A stretch of DNA of 64,000 nucleotides from Nakamurella lactea DSM 19367 (GTDB lineage Bacteria > Actinomycetota > Actinomycetes > Mycobacteriales > Nakamurellaceae): positions 121,124 through 185,123 of the forward strand of contig NZ_AUFT01000016.1 in assembly GCF_000426645.1 (NCBI RefSeq). Reading direction: 5' to 3'. Under the pieces are notes generated by a model, which made no database searches, was not told where the DNA came from, and worked only from the letters and a program-made list of their open reading frames with translations. Both the position numbers and the translations under genes were made by a program. Shown here piece after piece: positions 51,714 through 60,963 of this stretch (positions within the stretch are counted from its first letter, which is position 1; every line of letters begins with the position of its first letter).

Positions 51714-54119
51714 ATGACTGAAACTTTGCGTCTGCCGGTGCTGTCGCTGCCCGACACCGTGGTACTTCCCGGCATGGTCGTGCCGGTCGAACTGGACGAA
51801 CCCGCCCAGGCGGCGGTCGACTCGGCGGTCGCGGCCGCCCCGGAAGGCGAACCGAAGCAGCTTCTGCTGGCCCCCCGGCTGACCGACCGCTATTCCAGCT
51901 TCGGCACCGTCGCGACCATCGAAAAGCTCGGCCGGCTGCCCGGCGGGGCGCCGGGCGCGGTGTTGCGCGCCGAGGGGCGCGCCCGGATCGGCACGGGGGT
52001 GACGGGGCCCGGATCCGCGCTGTGGGTGGAGGCCGAGCCGGTCGACGACACCGCGACCACCGAGGCCACCAACAAGCTGGCCGTCGAGTACAAGGCGCTG
52101 GTCGTCGCCAGCCTGCAGAAGCGCAACGCCTGGCAGATCATCGACACGGTCGAGTCGATCAGCGACCCGTCGCAGCTGGCCGATACCGCCGGTTGGGCCT
52201 CGTATTTCACCGTCGAGCAGAAGCGGCAGCTGCTGGAGACACCGGACGTCGACGAGCGGCTCACGGTGCTGATCGAATGGACCCGTGAACACCTGGCCGA
52301 GGCCGAGGTGGCCGACAAGATCGGCGAATCGGTCCGCGAGGGCATGGAGAAGTCCCAGCGCGAATTCCTGCTGCGGCAACAGCTTGCGGCCATCCGCAAG
52401 GAACTCGGCGAGGGCGAGCCGGAGGGCTCGGACGACTACCGGGCGCGGGTCGAGGCCGCCGATTTGCCGGACAAGGTGCGCGAGGCGGCGATGCGCGAGG
52501 TCGGCAAGCTCGAGCGGGCCAGCGACCAGTCTCCGGAGAGCGGCTGGATCCGTACCTGGCTGGACACCGTGCTGGAACTGCCGTGGAACGTCACCACCGA
52601 AGACAACGCCGACCTGACCGCGGCCCGCGCCCAGCTGGACGCCGACCACCACGGTCTGGACGACGTGAAGGACCGGATCGTGGAGTACCTGGCGGTCCGG
52701 GCGCGTCGGCAGGCCCGTGGGCTGCAGGTGGTCGGCGGCCGCGGATCCGGGGCCGTGCTGGCACTCGCCGGCCCGCCCGGGGTCGGCAAGACCTCGCTTG
52801 GTGAGTCGGTGGCGAAGTCGCTGGGCCGCAAGTTCGTCCGGGTCGCCCTCGGCGGCGTGCGGGACGAGGCGGAGATCCGCGGGCACCGGCGCACCTACGT
52901 CGGCGCCTTGCCGGGCCGCATCGTCCGGGCCATCTCCGAGGCCGGCTCGATGAACCCGGTGGTGCTGCTGGACGAGGTCGACAAGCTCGGCGCCGACTAT
53001 CGGGGAGATCCCGCCGCGGCGCTGCTGGAAGTGCTGGACCCGGCGCAGAACCACACCTTCCGGGACCACTACCTGGAAACGGACCTGGACCTGTCCGACG
53101 TGCTGTTCCTGGCCACGGCGAACGCCGTGGAGAACATCCCCGGCCCGTTGCTGGACCGGATGGAACTGGTGACCCTCGACGGCTACACCGAGAACGACAA
53201 GGTGGCCATCGCGCGCACGCACCTGTGGCCGCGGCAGGCCGAACGGGCGGCTCTGACCACCGACGGGGCTGACGACGACCAGACTCCCGAAGTGACCATC
53301 GACGACGAATCGCTGCGGCTGATCGCCACCGAGTACACCCGGGAAGCCGGTGTGCGGCAACTGGAACGCGGTCTGGCGAAGGTGCTGCGGAAGGCGGCCA
53401 CCAAGTTGGGTGCCGGCGCGCAGTCGCCGATCGCGGTGACTGCGGAGAACCTGAAGGACTTCCTCGGGCGCCCGCGGTTCACCTCCGACGTCGCCGAGCG
53501 GACCGCGGTGCCGGGTGTGGCGACCGGACTGGCCGTCACCGGCCTCGGCGGCGATGTGCTGTACATCGAGGCGACCGCCCTGCCGGCCGGCGAGGGGGAG
53601 TCCGGGCGCACCGGGCTCAAGCTCACCGGACAGCTGGGCGACGTGATGAAGGAGTCGGCGCAGATCGCTCAGTCGTACCTGCGCTCGCACGCCGAGCAAC
53701 TGGGCATCGAGCCGTCAGCGGTGGAACGCAGTGTGCATGTGCACGTTCCGGCCGGCGCGGTGCCGAAGGACGGACCGAGCGCCGGCGTCACCATGGTCAC
53801 GGCGCTCGCGTCGCTCGCCACCGGACGGGCGGTTCGCTCGGACGTCGGGATGACCGGCGAGGTCACCCTGAACGGGCGGGTGCTGCCGATCGGCGGGGTG
53901 AAGCAGAAGCTGATGGCGGCCCAGCAGGCCGGCCTGAAGATCGTCTTCATCCCGGCGCGGAACGAACCCGACCTGGACGATGTCCCGGCCGAGGTCCTTG
54001 CCGAACTGGACGTCCGGCCGATGACGGACGTCGCCGACATCGTCGCCCAGGCTCTGGAGCCGGCCGCCGAGTCGGCGGCCGAGTCGGTCGGCGTGGAGTC
54101 GGCGGTCCACGCGGCCTGA
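51714..54119 (+). CDS. lon: ATP-dependent Lon protease
   Basis: 801 aa, complete. The N-terminal substrate domain begins LRLPVLSLPDTVVLPGMVVPVEL. The AAA module (from about residue 300) has GPPGVGKTSL (Walker A, about 352) and PVVLLDEVDKLG (Walker B). The protease domain has PKDGPSAGVTMV with the catalytic Ser (about 689) and GGVKQKLMAAQ with the catalytic Lys (about 729). It degrades misfolded and regulatory proteins. GGAG lies before the ATG and a HAIR-like operator upstream predicts heat-shock control by HspR. The linker after Walker B contains DGADDDQ, encoded by the recurring GGGGCTGACG word. Confidence 0.97.
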   Translation: MTETLRLPVLSLPDTVVLPGMVVPVELDEPAQAAVDSAVAAAPEGEPKQLLLAPRLTDRYSSFGTVATIEKLGRLPGGAPGAVLRAEGRARIGTGVTGPGSALWVEAEPVDDTATTEATNKLAVEYKALVVASLQKRNAWQIIDTVESISDPSQLADTAGWASYFTVEQKRQLLETPDVDERLTVLIEWTREHLAEAEVADKIGESVREGMEKSQREFLLRQQLAAIRKELGEGEPEGSDDYRARVEAADLPDKVREAAMREVGKLERASDQSPESGWIRTWLDTVLELPWNVTTEDNADLTAARAQLDADHHGLDDVKDRIVEYLAVRARRQARGLQVVGGRGSGAVLALAGPPGVGKTSLGESVAKSLGRKFVRVALGGVRDEAEIRGHRRTYVGALPGRIVRAISEAGSMNPVVLLDEVDKLGADYRGDPAAALLEVLDPAQNHTFRDHYLETDLDLSDVLFLATANAVENIPGPLLDRMELVTLDGYTENDKVAIARTHLWPRQAERAALTTDGADDDQTPEVTIDDESLRLIATEYTREAGVRQLERGLAKVLRKAATKLGAGAQSPIAVTAENLKDFLGRPRFTSDVAERTAVPGVATGLAVTGLGGDVLYIEATALPAGEGESGRTGLKLTGQLGDVMKESAQIAQSYLRSHAEQLGIEPSAVERSVHVHVPAGAVPKDGPSAGVTMVTALASLATGRAVRSDVGMTGEVTLNGRVLPIGGVKQKLMAAQQAGLKIVFIPARNEPDLDDVPAEVLAELDVRPMTDVADIVAQALEPAAESAAESVGVESAVHAA

Positions 54120-54124
54120 GCCCC

Positions 54125-54219
54125 ACCCGGTTCGCGGGTCCTAGCGTGGTGGACCACCGACACGACCCGAAAACAGCACGGGAGCCCGCGAACCCGGAGG
54201 TTCGCGGGCTCCGGTGCTG
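54125..54219. repeat. Two GGTTCGCGGGTCC-family elements after lon
   Basis: The segment ACCCGGTTCGCGGGTCCTAG at 54125-54144 resembles the left arm of the 11559-11634 element. It is followed by a strong hairpin: GGAGCCCGCGAACC (54181-54194) with GGTTCGCGGGCTCC (54199-54212), extended by CAGCAC and GTGCTG (54174-54219). The same hairpin returns at 55779-55820. It probably ends lon transcription. Confidence 0.75.
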
Positions 54220-54263
54220 TCCGGGTGCTGAGCGGGCGGACCGGTTCCGGCCGCCAAGATACG

Positions 54264-54288
54264 TTCCTGGGAATATAGTTCCTCGGAT
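54264..54288. promoter_or_regulatory. MarR operator pair around a TATAGT -10
   Basis: TTCCTGGGAA (54264-54273) and TTCCTCGGAT (54279-54288) lie 15 bp apart, with TATAGT (54274-54279) between them. This is the likely autoregulated promoter of the marR-oxidoreductase pair; a MarR dimer on either site would cover the -10. Confidence 0.6.
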
Positions 54289-54304
54289 TGCAGTTGGGCT
54301 GGAC

Positions 54305-54766
54305 ATGACAGACACGCTGGGGATGACGGAGAACCTGAGGCTGTTCGAAACGCTGGTCCGGATCGAGACCCGCCTGTGGAACCAACTCGACCGCGCGCTC
54401 ATCGCAGAGCACGGATTCACCCTCGGGCAGGTGGTCGCGCTGCGGCTACTGAAGGCCGCGCCGGGCAGCCGGGTGCAGGACCTGGCCGAGGCCTTGGACA
54501 TCTCACCGGGAGGTGCCAGCAAGCTGGCCGATCGACTGGTAGGTGCCGGCCTGGTGGACCGGGTCGTCGACGACACGGATCGGCGGGCGAGCCGGCTGCG
54601 CCTGAACGAGCAGGGCAGCCGGGTTGTCGAGGCGGGCTCGGCCACCGGTGAGCGATGGCTGCGCGATCGGTTCGGGGTGAGCCTGGGCCGCCACGGTGTC
54701 GGCGAGCTGCAATCCCTGCTGACGGCGCTGTCCGAGCAGCAGCGCACCGAGGATGTGCTCGCATGA
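54305..54766 (+). CDS. MarR-family transcriptional regulator
   Basis: 153 aa. ALIAEHGFTLGQVVALRLLKAAPGSRVQDLAEALDISPGGASKLADRLVGAGLVDRVVDDTDRRASRLRLNEQG is the winged helix with the wing Asp/Arg pattern. The ATG at 54305 was taken; MTDTLGM and a second ATG at 54323 are alternatives. Its stop overlaps the start of the oxidoreductase gene (ATGA), a classic pairing in which a MarR protein senses the substrate of the enzyme. Confidence 0.9.
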   Translation: MTDTLGMTENLRLFETLVRIETRLWNQLDRALIAEHGFTLGQVVALRLLKAAPGSRVQDLAEALDISPGGASKLADRLVGAGLVDRVVDDTDRRASRLRLNEQGSRVVEAGSATGERWLRDRFGVSLGRHGVGELQSLLTALSEQQRTEDVLA

Positions 54767-55755
54767 GTTGCGTCGCGCCGGCCATGATGCGCGCGGTGGT
54801 TCTCGACGGTCCGGGCAGCGCCGATGCCCTCGTGGTCCGCCGGCTGCCGATCCCGGATCCGGCGCCCGGCTGGGTGCTCATCCGGGTTCGCGCCTTCGGC
54901 CTGAACCGGTCGGAGCTGCACACTCGCCTCGGACTGGCCGAAGGTGTCACCTTTCCACGCGTACCCGGCATCGAGGCGACCGGCGAGGTGGTCGCCTGTC
55001 CCGGCGGCGAGTTCGCGGCAGGGCAACGGGTGATGACGATGATGGGCGGAATGGGGCGGACGTTCGACGGCGGGTACGCCGAATACACCTGCGTTCCCGC
55101 CGGGCAGGTCACCGCGTTCCGCAGCGATCTGCCCTGGGAGTTGCTCGGCGCCGTGCCGGAGATGCTGCAGACCGCCTACGGGAGCCTGACCACCGGGCTG
55201 GACGCACAACCGGGCCAGACCCTTTTCGTCCGCGGCGGAACATCATCTGTCGGGATGGCTGCTGCCGTGCTGGCCAAGCGCCAGGGACTTACCGTGATCT
55301 CGACGACCCGGTCGCCGGCGAAAGCCGACCGGCTGCGCGAGATCGGCGTCGACCACGTGCTTGTCGACGACGGGGCCGTCGCCCCTCGACTGCGCGAGAT
55401 CCTGCCGGCCGGCGCCGACCTGGCGCTCGAGCTCGTCGGCGCACCGACGCTGTCCGACACCTTGCGGACGCTGAAAGTCCACGGCGTCGCGTGCTTCACC
55501 GGGATGCTGAGCAACTCCTGGATTGTCGAGAACTTCTATCCGAACGCCTATCTGCCGTCCGGTGTGCGCCTCACGTCATACTCAGGTGGATCCGCCGACC
55601 TGCCCGCCGAGGTACTCCGGGACTACCTTGCGGCGGCCGAGCTCGACCGGCGATTGATCCCGCTGGATCGGGTATTCGCCCTCGACCAGATCGCCGAGGC
55701 ACACGAGTACATGGAGCAGAACAGGGCGACCGGCAAGCTTGTCGTGGTCCCGTGA
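54763..55755 (+). CDS. Quinone oxidoreductase-like MDR-family dehydrogenase
   Basis: 330 aa. MRAVVLDGPGSADALVVRRLP opens the MDR fold, PRVPGIEATGEVVAC is the substrate domain, and GQTLFVRGGTSSVGMAAAVLAKRQG the nucleotide motif; STTRSPAKADRL after strand 2 (Arg, Lys) suggests NADPH. No catalytic zinc ligands are seen, so it belongs to the zinc-free QOR type. It is coupled to the MarR regulator and both are flanked by related hairpins at 54174-54219 and 55779-55820. Confidence 0.9.
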   Translation: MSCVAPAMMRAVVLDGPGSADALVVRRLPIPDPAPGWVLIRVRAFGLNRSELHTRLGLAEGVTFPRVPGIEATGEVVACPGGEFAAGQRVMTMMGGMGRTFDGGYAEYTCVPAGQVTAFRSDLPWELLGAVPEMLQTAYGSLTTGLDAQPGQTLFVRGGTSSVGMAAAVLAKRQGLTVISTTRSPAKADRLREIGVDHVLVDDGAVAPRLREILPAGADLALELVGAPTLSDTLRTLKVHGVACFTGMLSNSWIVENFYPNAYLPSGVRLTSYSGGSADLPAEVLRDYLAAAELDRRLIPLDRVFALDQIAEAHEYMEQNRATGKLVVVP

Positions 55756-55778
55756 CCCGGCAAAGGTAGGCCGGATCA

Positions 55779-55820
55779 GCACTGGAGCCCGCGAACCTCG
55801 AGGTTCGCGGGCTCCGGTGC
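55779..55820. repeat. Hairpin of the GGAGCCCGCGAACC family after the oxidoreductase gene
   Basis: Bases 55784-55815 form a perfect 32-bp palindrome (16 bp per arm, GGAGCCCGCGAACCTC and its inverse), extended by GCAC and GTGC across one mismatch. It is nearly the same as the hairpin at 54174-54219. It lies between two convergent genes and probably ends both transcripts. Confidence 0.8.
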
Positions 55821-55858
55821 GGTATTGGCCCGGTCGCGAGCCGGCGAACCCGACCGGG

Positions 55859-57520
55859 TCAGTGTGCGGGCGCGATCTCCTTCAGCTCGGCGTCACCCTC
55901 GTCGGCGTGGTAGTCGCTGCCGGCGGTGGCGTCAGCCCCGTCCTTGGTCTTGGTTGCCCGCAGGATCACGGTGACGATCACCGCCACCAGCAAGTTGGCG
56001 ATCAACACCACGAAGCCGACGTAGATCTGCAGCGTCGAGCCCGCCCACGGGTGCCAGCCGAAGATCGACAGCTTGTCCAGAGTCAGCGCCGAGCCACCGA
56101 AATGCTGCTTGCCGGAGGCGGGATTCGGAATGCCGTAGAGCAGTAACAGGCCCCAGCCCATGCCGACCACCCAGCCGGCGACCAGCGCCCACGAGTGCAG
56201 CCATCGGGTGTACAACGCGATGGCGACCGTTGGCAGTGTCTGCAGAATGATGACGCCGCCGATCAGCTGCAGGTCGATGGAGAACTGTGGGTCGATGAAC
56301 AGGATGCAGGCGACCGCACCGAGCTTCACTACCAGCGAAGCCCATTTCGCCTGCTTCGCCTCGGATTTCGGTGACGCATCCTTGCGGATGTACTCCTTGT
56401 AGATGTTCCGCGTCCACAGGTTGGCCGCTGCGATCGACATGATCGCGGCCGGCACCAGGGCGCCGATCCCGATGGCGGCGAACGCGACTCCGGCGAACCA
56501 GTCGGAGAACTCGTTGTGGAACAGCACCGGGACGATGGTGTTGCCGTCGCCCTTGCCGGTGGCCGCGTTGATGATCGGCTTGACGCCGGCCGTGAGCGCT
56601 GCATAGCCCAACAACGCCAGCAGGCCCAGCAGGAACGAGTAGGCCGGCAGCGCGATCATGTTCTTCTTCAACACGTTTCGCCCTCTGGAGGCCAGCACGC
56701 CGGTCACCGAGTGTGGGTAGAGGAACAACGCCAACGCAGATCCCAGGGCCAGCGTCGCGTACTGCAGCTGGTTGTTGCTGTTCAGCAGAATGCTGCCGGT
56801 GCCGGGCTTCCCGGTGGTCGGGTTCGGCGCCGTCAGCTTTTCCTGTGCGGTGTCGAAGATGTGACCCCAACCGCCCAGTTTGCTGGGCAGGTAGATCACC
56901 GCGACGATGATCACGATGTAGATCAGGATGTCCTTGACGAACGCGATCAGTGCCGGCGCCCGGAGTCCGGATTTGAACGTGTAGAGAGCAAGCACCAGGA
57001 ACGCGATGAACAGCGGCAAGTGCCCGGCGATGCCGCCGCCGTTGATCCCGATGGTGCGCAGCACGGCCTCCAACCCCACCAACTGCAGGGCGATGTAGGG
57101 CATGGTGGCCACGATGCCGGTGATGGCGATCAGCAGCGCGAGAGTGCGATTGGCGTAACGGCCACGGACGAAATCGGCCGGGGTGACGTAGCCGTGCACC
57201 CGGGAGACCGACCACAACCTCAGCACCGGCAGGAACACGATGGGGTAGAGGATCACCGTGTAGGGCAGGGCGAAGAAGCCCATCGCGCCGGCGCCGAACA
57301 CCAACGCGGGAACCGCGACGAAGGTGTACGCGGTGTACAGGTCGCCGCCGACCAGGAACCAGGTGATCCAGCCGCCGAACTTGCGGCCGCCGAGCCCCCA
57401 TTCGTCCAAGTGGTCCATCGTGCTGCCGGAACGCCACTTGGCGGCCCAGAAACCCATGCCGGCAACCCCGACGAACAGCACGGTGAAGATGATCAGTTCG
57501 GTCCAGTTGATGTTGCTCAT
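55859..57520 (-). CDS. Sodium:solute symporter, MctP-like monocarboxylate transporter
   Basis: 553 aa with about 13 membrane helices. WGLGGRKFGGWITWFLVGGDLYTAYTFVAVPALVFGAG and HGYVTPADFVRGRYANR are typical of the SSS family branch that includes MctP, importers of lactate, pyruvate and acetate. The ATG at 57520 overlaps the stop of the DUF3311 gene by 4 nt. The DUF3311-SSS pair is the usual composition of such operons. The C-terminal tail is acidic (DGADATAGSDYHADEGDAELKEI). The transported acid is not fixed by the sequence. Confidence 0.9.
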   Translation of the reverse strand: MSNINWTELIIFTVLFVGVAGMGFWAAKWRSGSTMDHLDEWGLGGRKFGGWITWFLVGGDLYTAYTFVAVPALVFGAGAMGFFALPYTVILYPIVFLPVLRLWSVSRVHGYVTPADFVRGRYANRTLALLIAITGIVATMPYIALQLVGLEAVLRTIGINGGGIAGHLPLFIAFLVLALYTFKSGLRAPALIAFVKDILIYIVIIVAVIYLPSKLGGWGHIFDTAQEKLTAPNPTTGKPGTGSILLNSNNQLQYATLALGSALALFLYPHSVTGVLASRGRNVLKKNMIALPAYSFLLGLLALLGYAALTAGVKPIINAATGKGDGNTIVPVLFHNEFSDWFAGVAFAAIGIGALVPAAIMSIAAANLWTRNIYKEYIRKDASPKSEAKQAKWASLVVKLGAVACILFIDPQFSIDLQLIGGVIILQTLPTVAIALYTRWLHSWALVAGWVVGMGWGLLLLYGIPNPASGKQHFGGSALTLDKLSIFGWHPWAGSTLQIYVGFVVLIANLLVAVIVTVILRATKTKDGADATAGSDYHADEGDAELKEIAPAH

Positions 57521-57834
57521 CGGGTTGCCCCGTTCTCGTCGGTGTTGACATCCGCACGCGGCCGACCCTTGTGCTTGGTCGTCGCGTAGACGATCCAGAC
57601 GCAGGCGACACCGACGAAGACATAAACGAACTGGAACCAGTAGAAGAAAGGCATCCCGAACAGCCGCGGTGAATCCTTGTTGTACCAAACGGTGATCAGC
57701 ATCAGCAGCGGAACCAGCAGGAGCAGGTTCCAGGGGCTGAAGCGAAGATCGCTCCCACCCACTCCCTTGGGGCCACCCTCGTCGACGGGGTGGCGCAGTG
57801 GGTCGGGTTCGAACTCCTCCGGGTCGGTCGTCAT
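57517..57834 (-). CDS. DUF3311 small membrane protein
   Basis: 105 aa. After an acidic start (MTTDPEEFEPDPLRHPVDEG), two hydrophobic helices follow: WNLLLLVPLLMLITVWYNK and PFFYWFQFVYVFVGVACVWIVYATT. This is the DUF3311 form, regularly encoded just before SSS-family carboxylate transporters and thought to be a small accessory subunit. GAAAGG precedes the ATG at 57834; the in-frame ATG upstream lacks support. The pair has a promoter at 57871-57899. Confidence 0.87.
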   Translation of the reverse strand: MTTDPEEFEPDPLRHPVDEGGPKGVGGSDLRFSPWNLLLLVPLLMLITVWYNKDSPRLFGMPFFYWFQFVYVFVGVACVWIVYATTKHKGRPRADVNTDENGATR

Positions 57835-57870
57835 GTCGGACCTTTCTCGTGGCGGATGTGCAACCTGAAA

Positions 57871-57907
57871 ACTGTAGTTCCATGTGAGACGCATGTGAAG
57901 GATGTGA
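57871..57907 (-). promoter_or_regulatory. Promoter of the DUF3311-symporter operon with ATGTGA repeats
   Basis: On the minus strand TTCACA (57894-57899), 17 bp, TACAGT (57871-57876) is a good promoter. On the plus strand ATGTGA occurs at 57882, 57893 and 57902; the copy at 57893 contains most of the -35. Such TGTGA half-sites resemble those of CRP/GlxR-type regulators, but they are direct repeats, not inverted. Confidence 0.55.
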
Positions 57908-57954
57908 CAGTTGCGAGTTGATATCGCGCATGCTCAGCGCGGGTGGCTGAAGGC

Positions 57955-58027
57955 GCCGAGTTGGAGCGTCCGTCCTCGCCGGGGCCGGTGCAATGAGAGT
58001 GAACCCGCCGAGTCGGAGCGTTCGTCC
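57955..58027. repeat. 52-bp-spaced repeat pair (family of 25072-25227)
   Basis: GCCGAGTTGGAGCGTCCGTC at 57955 and GCCGAGTCGGAGCGTTCGTC at 58007 are exactly 52 bp apart, the same spacing and nearly the same core as the array at 25072-25227. They lie in the divergent gap between the symporter operon and the acyl-AMP ligase gene. Confidence 0.7.
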
Positions 58028-58089
58028 CCGTGCCGCATCCTCGCCGGGCGCATCACCGGTCCGACGGACCGCCGGATAGGTTGTGCGGC

Positions 58090-59769
58090 ATGAGCCAGTT
58101 CACCGCGGCGCTGGTCGCCGCCGCTGCGAGCGCACAGGGGATGACGACCGGCGATCCGGCGGCGCCGGTCCGCACCGGATGGCGCGAGGTGCACAGTCGG
58201 GCGCGCCGGATGGCCGCGGTGCTCGCCGACCGTGGGGTCGGCGCCGGATCCGCGGTCGCCGTGCTGGCCGCCACGCCGGCCGACATCGCGCCGGCCGCGC
58301 AGGCGGTCTGGCTGGCCGGCGGCTCGGTCACCATGCTGCACCAACCCACCGCCCGGACCGACCTTGCGTCCTACGCTCACGAGACCGCGACCGTGCTGGG
58401 GGTGATCGGCGCCCGGTTCATCATCGTCGGAGCACCGTTCGAGAGCGCGGCGGAGGCGTTGGTCGCCGGCGGCATCTCGGTGCTGAACATCCCGGATCTC
58501 GACGCGGGTGACGACACGGAATTCGAACCGATCGCGGTGGACGAGGCGTCAACCGCGTTGTTGCAGTTGACATCCGGCTCCACCGCGACGCCGAAGGCGG
58601 TGCGGATCACCCACGCGAATCTGTGGGCGAACATCGAGGCCATGTGCGCCACCGCCGATCTGCAGGCCGGCCGGGACGTGATGGTGTCCTGGTTGCCGCT
58701 GTTCCACGACATGGGGATGGTCGGCTTCCTCACCCTGCCGATGTGTCGGGGGCTCGAACTGGTGAAGGTGACCCCGGGCGACTTCCTGCGCAACCCGCTG
58801 CTCTGGCCGGAGCTGATCTCGCGGTTCGGCGGAACCTGCACGGCCGCACCGAATTTCGCCTACGCGATCACCGCCAGGGTACTGCCGCGGGCGACCGGGG
58901 TCGACCTGTCGAGCCTGCGGTTCGCGCTCAACGGCGCCGAGCCCATCGATGTCGCGGCCACCGAGGCCTTCCTGGAGGCCGGCGCGCCGTTCGGGCTGCC
59001 GGCCACCGCCATGGTGCCGGCCTACGGGATGGCGGAGGCGACACTCGGGGTCGCCTTCCACCCGTGGGGGACGCCGTTGCAGATCGACACCGTGGATGCG
59101 GTGGCGCTGGAAAACGAGCGAAAAGCGGTACCGGTCAACGAGTCCGAACCAAAGCACGCGGATGACGGGGCCCTCCGCCGGTATCCGTTGCTGGGCCCGC
59201 CGCTGCCGGGCATCGAGGTCACGGTGAAGGCCGCAGACGGCCGCGAGCTCGGCGAGCGGGAGGTCGGGGTACTGCAGCTGCGCGGCGATTCGGTGACCTC
59301 CGAATACCTGACCGTCGACGGCCCGTTGCCGACCCGCGGAGCCGACGGCTGGCTGGACACCGGCGATCTCGGATACCTGGTCAACGGTCAGGTGGTGGTC
59401 TGTGGGCGGGTCAAGGACGTGATCATCATGGGCGGACGCAACATCTACCCGACCGACATCGAACGGGTCGCGCAGACGGTCGCTGGGGTGCGGGCCGGCA
59501 ATGCGGCGGCGGTGCGCTGGTCGACCGGTGGTGGGCGCGAGTCGTTCGCCGTCGTCGTCGAGTCTAGGGAGGCCGGGGATGCCGCTGCCGTGCAACGGAT
59601 CACCGACGGCGTGCGGTCGCTGGTCACATCGGTGATCGGTGCCAGGCCGGCGCTGGTGCAGGTGGTGCCGGTCGGGACCCTGCCGAAGACGCCGTCCGGC
59701 AAGATCAAGCGGGCGGCCGCGGCCGGGCTGCTGCGTGACGCGGTCGGTGCCGCCGCGGACCGGCACTGA
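58090..59769 (+). CDS. Acyl-AMP ligase / acyl-CoA synthetase (FadD-FAAL family)
   Basis: 559 aa adenylate-forming enzyme. LLQLTSGSTATPKAVRITHANL is the P-loop (A3 type), SWLPLFHDMGMVGFLTLPM is typical of fatty acyl-AMP ligases, LRFALNGAEPIDVAATEAF follows, and VVCGRVKDVIIMGGRNIYPTDIE is the hinge region. The C-terminal Lys lies in PKTPSGKIKRAA. By synteny with pth it corresponds to Rv1013 (pks16). It activates a fatty acid with ATP; transfer to CoA or a carrier is undecided. TAGGTT (58077-58082) 7 nt before the ATG indicates a leaderless start. Confidence 0.92.
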   Translation: MSQFTAALVAAAASAQGMTTGDPAAPVRTGWREVHSRARRMAAVLADRGVGAGSAVAVLAATPADIAPAAQAVWLAGGSVTMLHQPTARTDLASYAHETATVLGVIGARFIIVGAPFESAAEALVAGGISVLNIPDLDAGDDTEFEPIAVDEASTALLQLTSGSTATPKAVRITHANLWANIEAMCATADLQAGRDVMVSWLPLFHDMGMVGFLTLPMCRGLELVKVTPGDFLRNPLLWPELISRFGGTCTAAPNFAYAITARVLPRATGVDLSSLRFALNGAEPIDVAATEAFLEAGAPFGLPATAMVPAYGMAEATLGVAFHPWGTPLQIDTVDAVALENERKAVPVNESEPKHADDGALRRYPLLGPPLPGIEVTVKAADGRELGEREVGVLQLRGDSVTSEYLTVDGPLPTRGADGWLDTGDLGYLVNGQVVVCGRVKDVIIMGGRNIYPTDIERVAQTVAGVRAGNAAAVRWSTGGGRESFAVVVESREAGDAAAVQRITDGVRSLVTSVIGARPALVQVVPVGTLPKTPSGKIKRAAAAGLLRDAVGAAADRH

Positions 59770-59865
59770 CGACCGGTCGGCCCGGCCCGTTCTCGTCCGG
59801 TCTGGATGAGACCGGCCGAAAGATCAGCTACTACCGTCGGAACGACATCGAAAGTGAGGTACCAG

Positions 59866-60963
59866 GTGGCGACCAAGGAAGTGCTCGTCGTCGGTGGCGA
59901 CGCGACCGATCCTCTGCGAGAGATCGGGGTACTGGCCAAGAAGCTCAACCGGCATACGTTCTGGTGTGGACAGAGCGGATCGGGCAAGACCTACGCGCTC
60001 GGGGTTCTGCTCGAACAGATCATCCTGCACACCGCGCTTCCGGTGCTGGTGTTCGACCCGAACGGCGACTTCGTGCGGCTCGGGCATTCGCGGGCCACCG
60101 CATCGGAGAGCGAGAGCCGACTGCTGGCCGAGCGGGACATCCGAGTACTTCACTCCACCGGCGACCAACAGCCACGACTGCGGGTGCGTTTCGTCGATCT
60201 GGACCTGCGGGCGCGGGCTGCCGTGCTGGATCTCGACCCGCTGGTGGACGCCGAAGAGTACAACATGCTGATCCAGTTGGAGCGCGAGTTCGGGCCGCAG
60301 GACTATGAAGCCATGATGGCGGGACTGCGGACCGCGTCGGTGCCGGCCAGGCGTGCGTTGGCGCTGAGGGTGGACAACCTCGGGGCACTCGAGTGGGATC
60401 TGTGGGCCCGCGGCGAGGTCCCCGCCGAAGAGATCATCGCCGAGCGCGCCGACGCAACCGTCCTCGACCTGGGTGGATTCCGTCGTCGTGAGGAGCCGCG
60501 GATCGCCGCACTGAGTGTGCTGCAACACCTTTGGGAGAAGCGGGAGAGCCGGGTGCCCAGGCTCATCGTCATCGACGAGGCTCACAACCTGTGCCCGCCG
60601 AACCCGGACACCCTGGTCGAGAAGCTGCTCGTCGAGCAGATCGTGCAGATCGCGGCGGAGGGCCGCAAGTACGGGCTGTGGCTGCTGCTGTCCACCCAGC
60701 GGCCGTCGAAGGTGCACCCCGAGGTGATCTCGCAGTGCGACAACATCGTGATGATGAAGATGAACGGTCCGCGCGATCTGCTGGAACTCAGCGAGATCTT
60801 CGGGTTCGTACCGCGGGAGATCTTCGACCGGGCGAAGTCGTTCACCCTCGGCCAGGCACTGGTCGCCGGTGGGTTCATCGAGGCTCCGACGGTGGTGCGG
60901 ATGCGCGACCGGATCACCGAGGAGCCCGGTGGTGACATCTCGGTTCCGTTGCGGGACTCATAA
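59866..60963 (+). CDS. HerA/FtsK-superfamily ATPase (DUF87-like), orphan
   Basis: 365 aa. Walker A is GQSGSGKTYAL (residues 35-45), followed by LVFDPNGDFVRLG; Walker B is RLIVIDEAHNLCPP; the sensor/Arg part is LLLSTQRPSKVHPEVISQCDNIVMMKM. The architecture fits a small HerA-like hexameric DNA translocase or conjugation-type ATPase without membrane domain. No NurA nuclease or defence partner is adjacent. The GTG at 59866 follows GTGAGG; the ATG 60 nt upstream has none. Its neighbours are housekeeping genes, so its job (DNA processing or defence) is not shown by context. Confidence 0.85.
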   Translation: MATKEVLVVGGDATDPLREIGVLAKKLNRHTFWCGQSGSGKTYALGVLLEQIILHTALPVLVFDPNGDFVRLGHSRATASESESRLLAERDIRVLHSTGDQQPRLRVRFVDLDLRARAAVLDLDPLVDAEEYNMLIQLEREFGPQDYEAMMAGLRTASVPARRALALRVDNLGALEWDLWARGEVPAEEIIAERADATVLDLGGFRRREEPRIAALSVLQHLWEKRESRVPRLIVIDEAHNLCPPNPDTLVEKLLVEQIVQIAAEGRKYGLWLLLSTQRPSKVHPEVISQCDNIVMMKMNGPRDLLELSEIFGFVPREIFDRAKSFTLGQALVAGGFIEAPTVVRMRDRITEEPGGDISVPLRDS

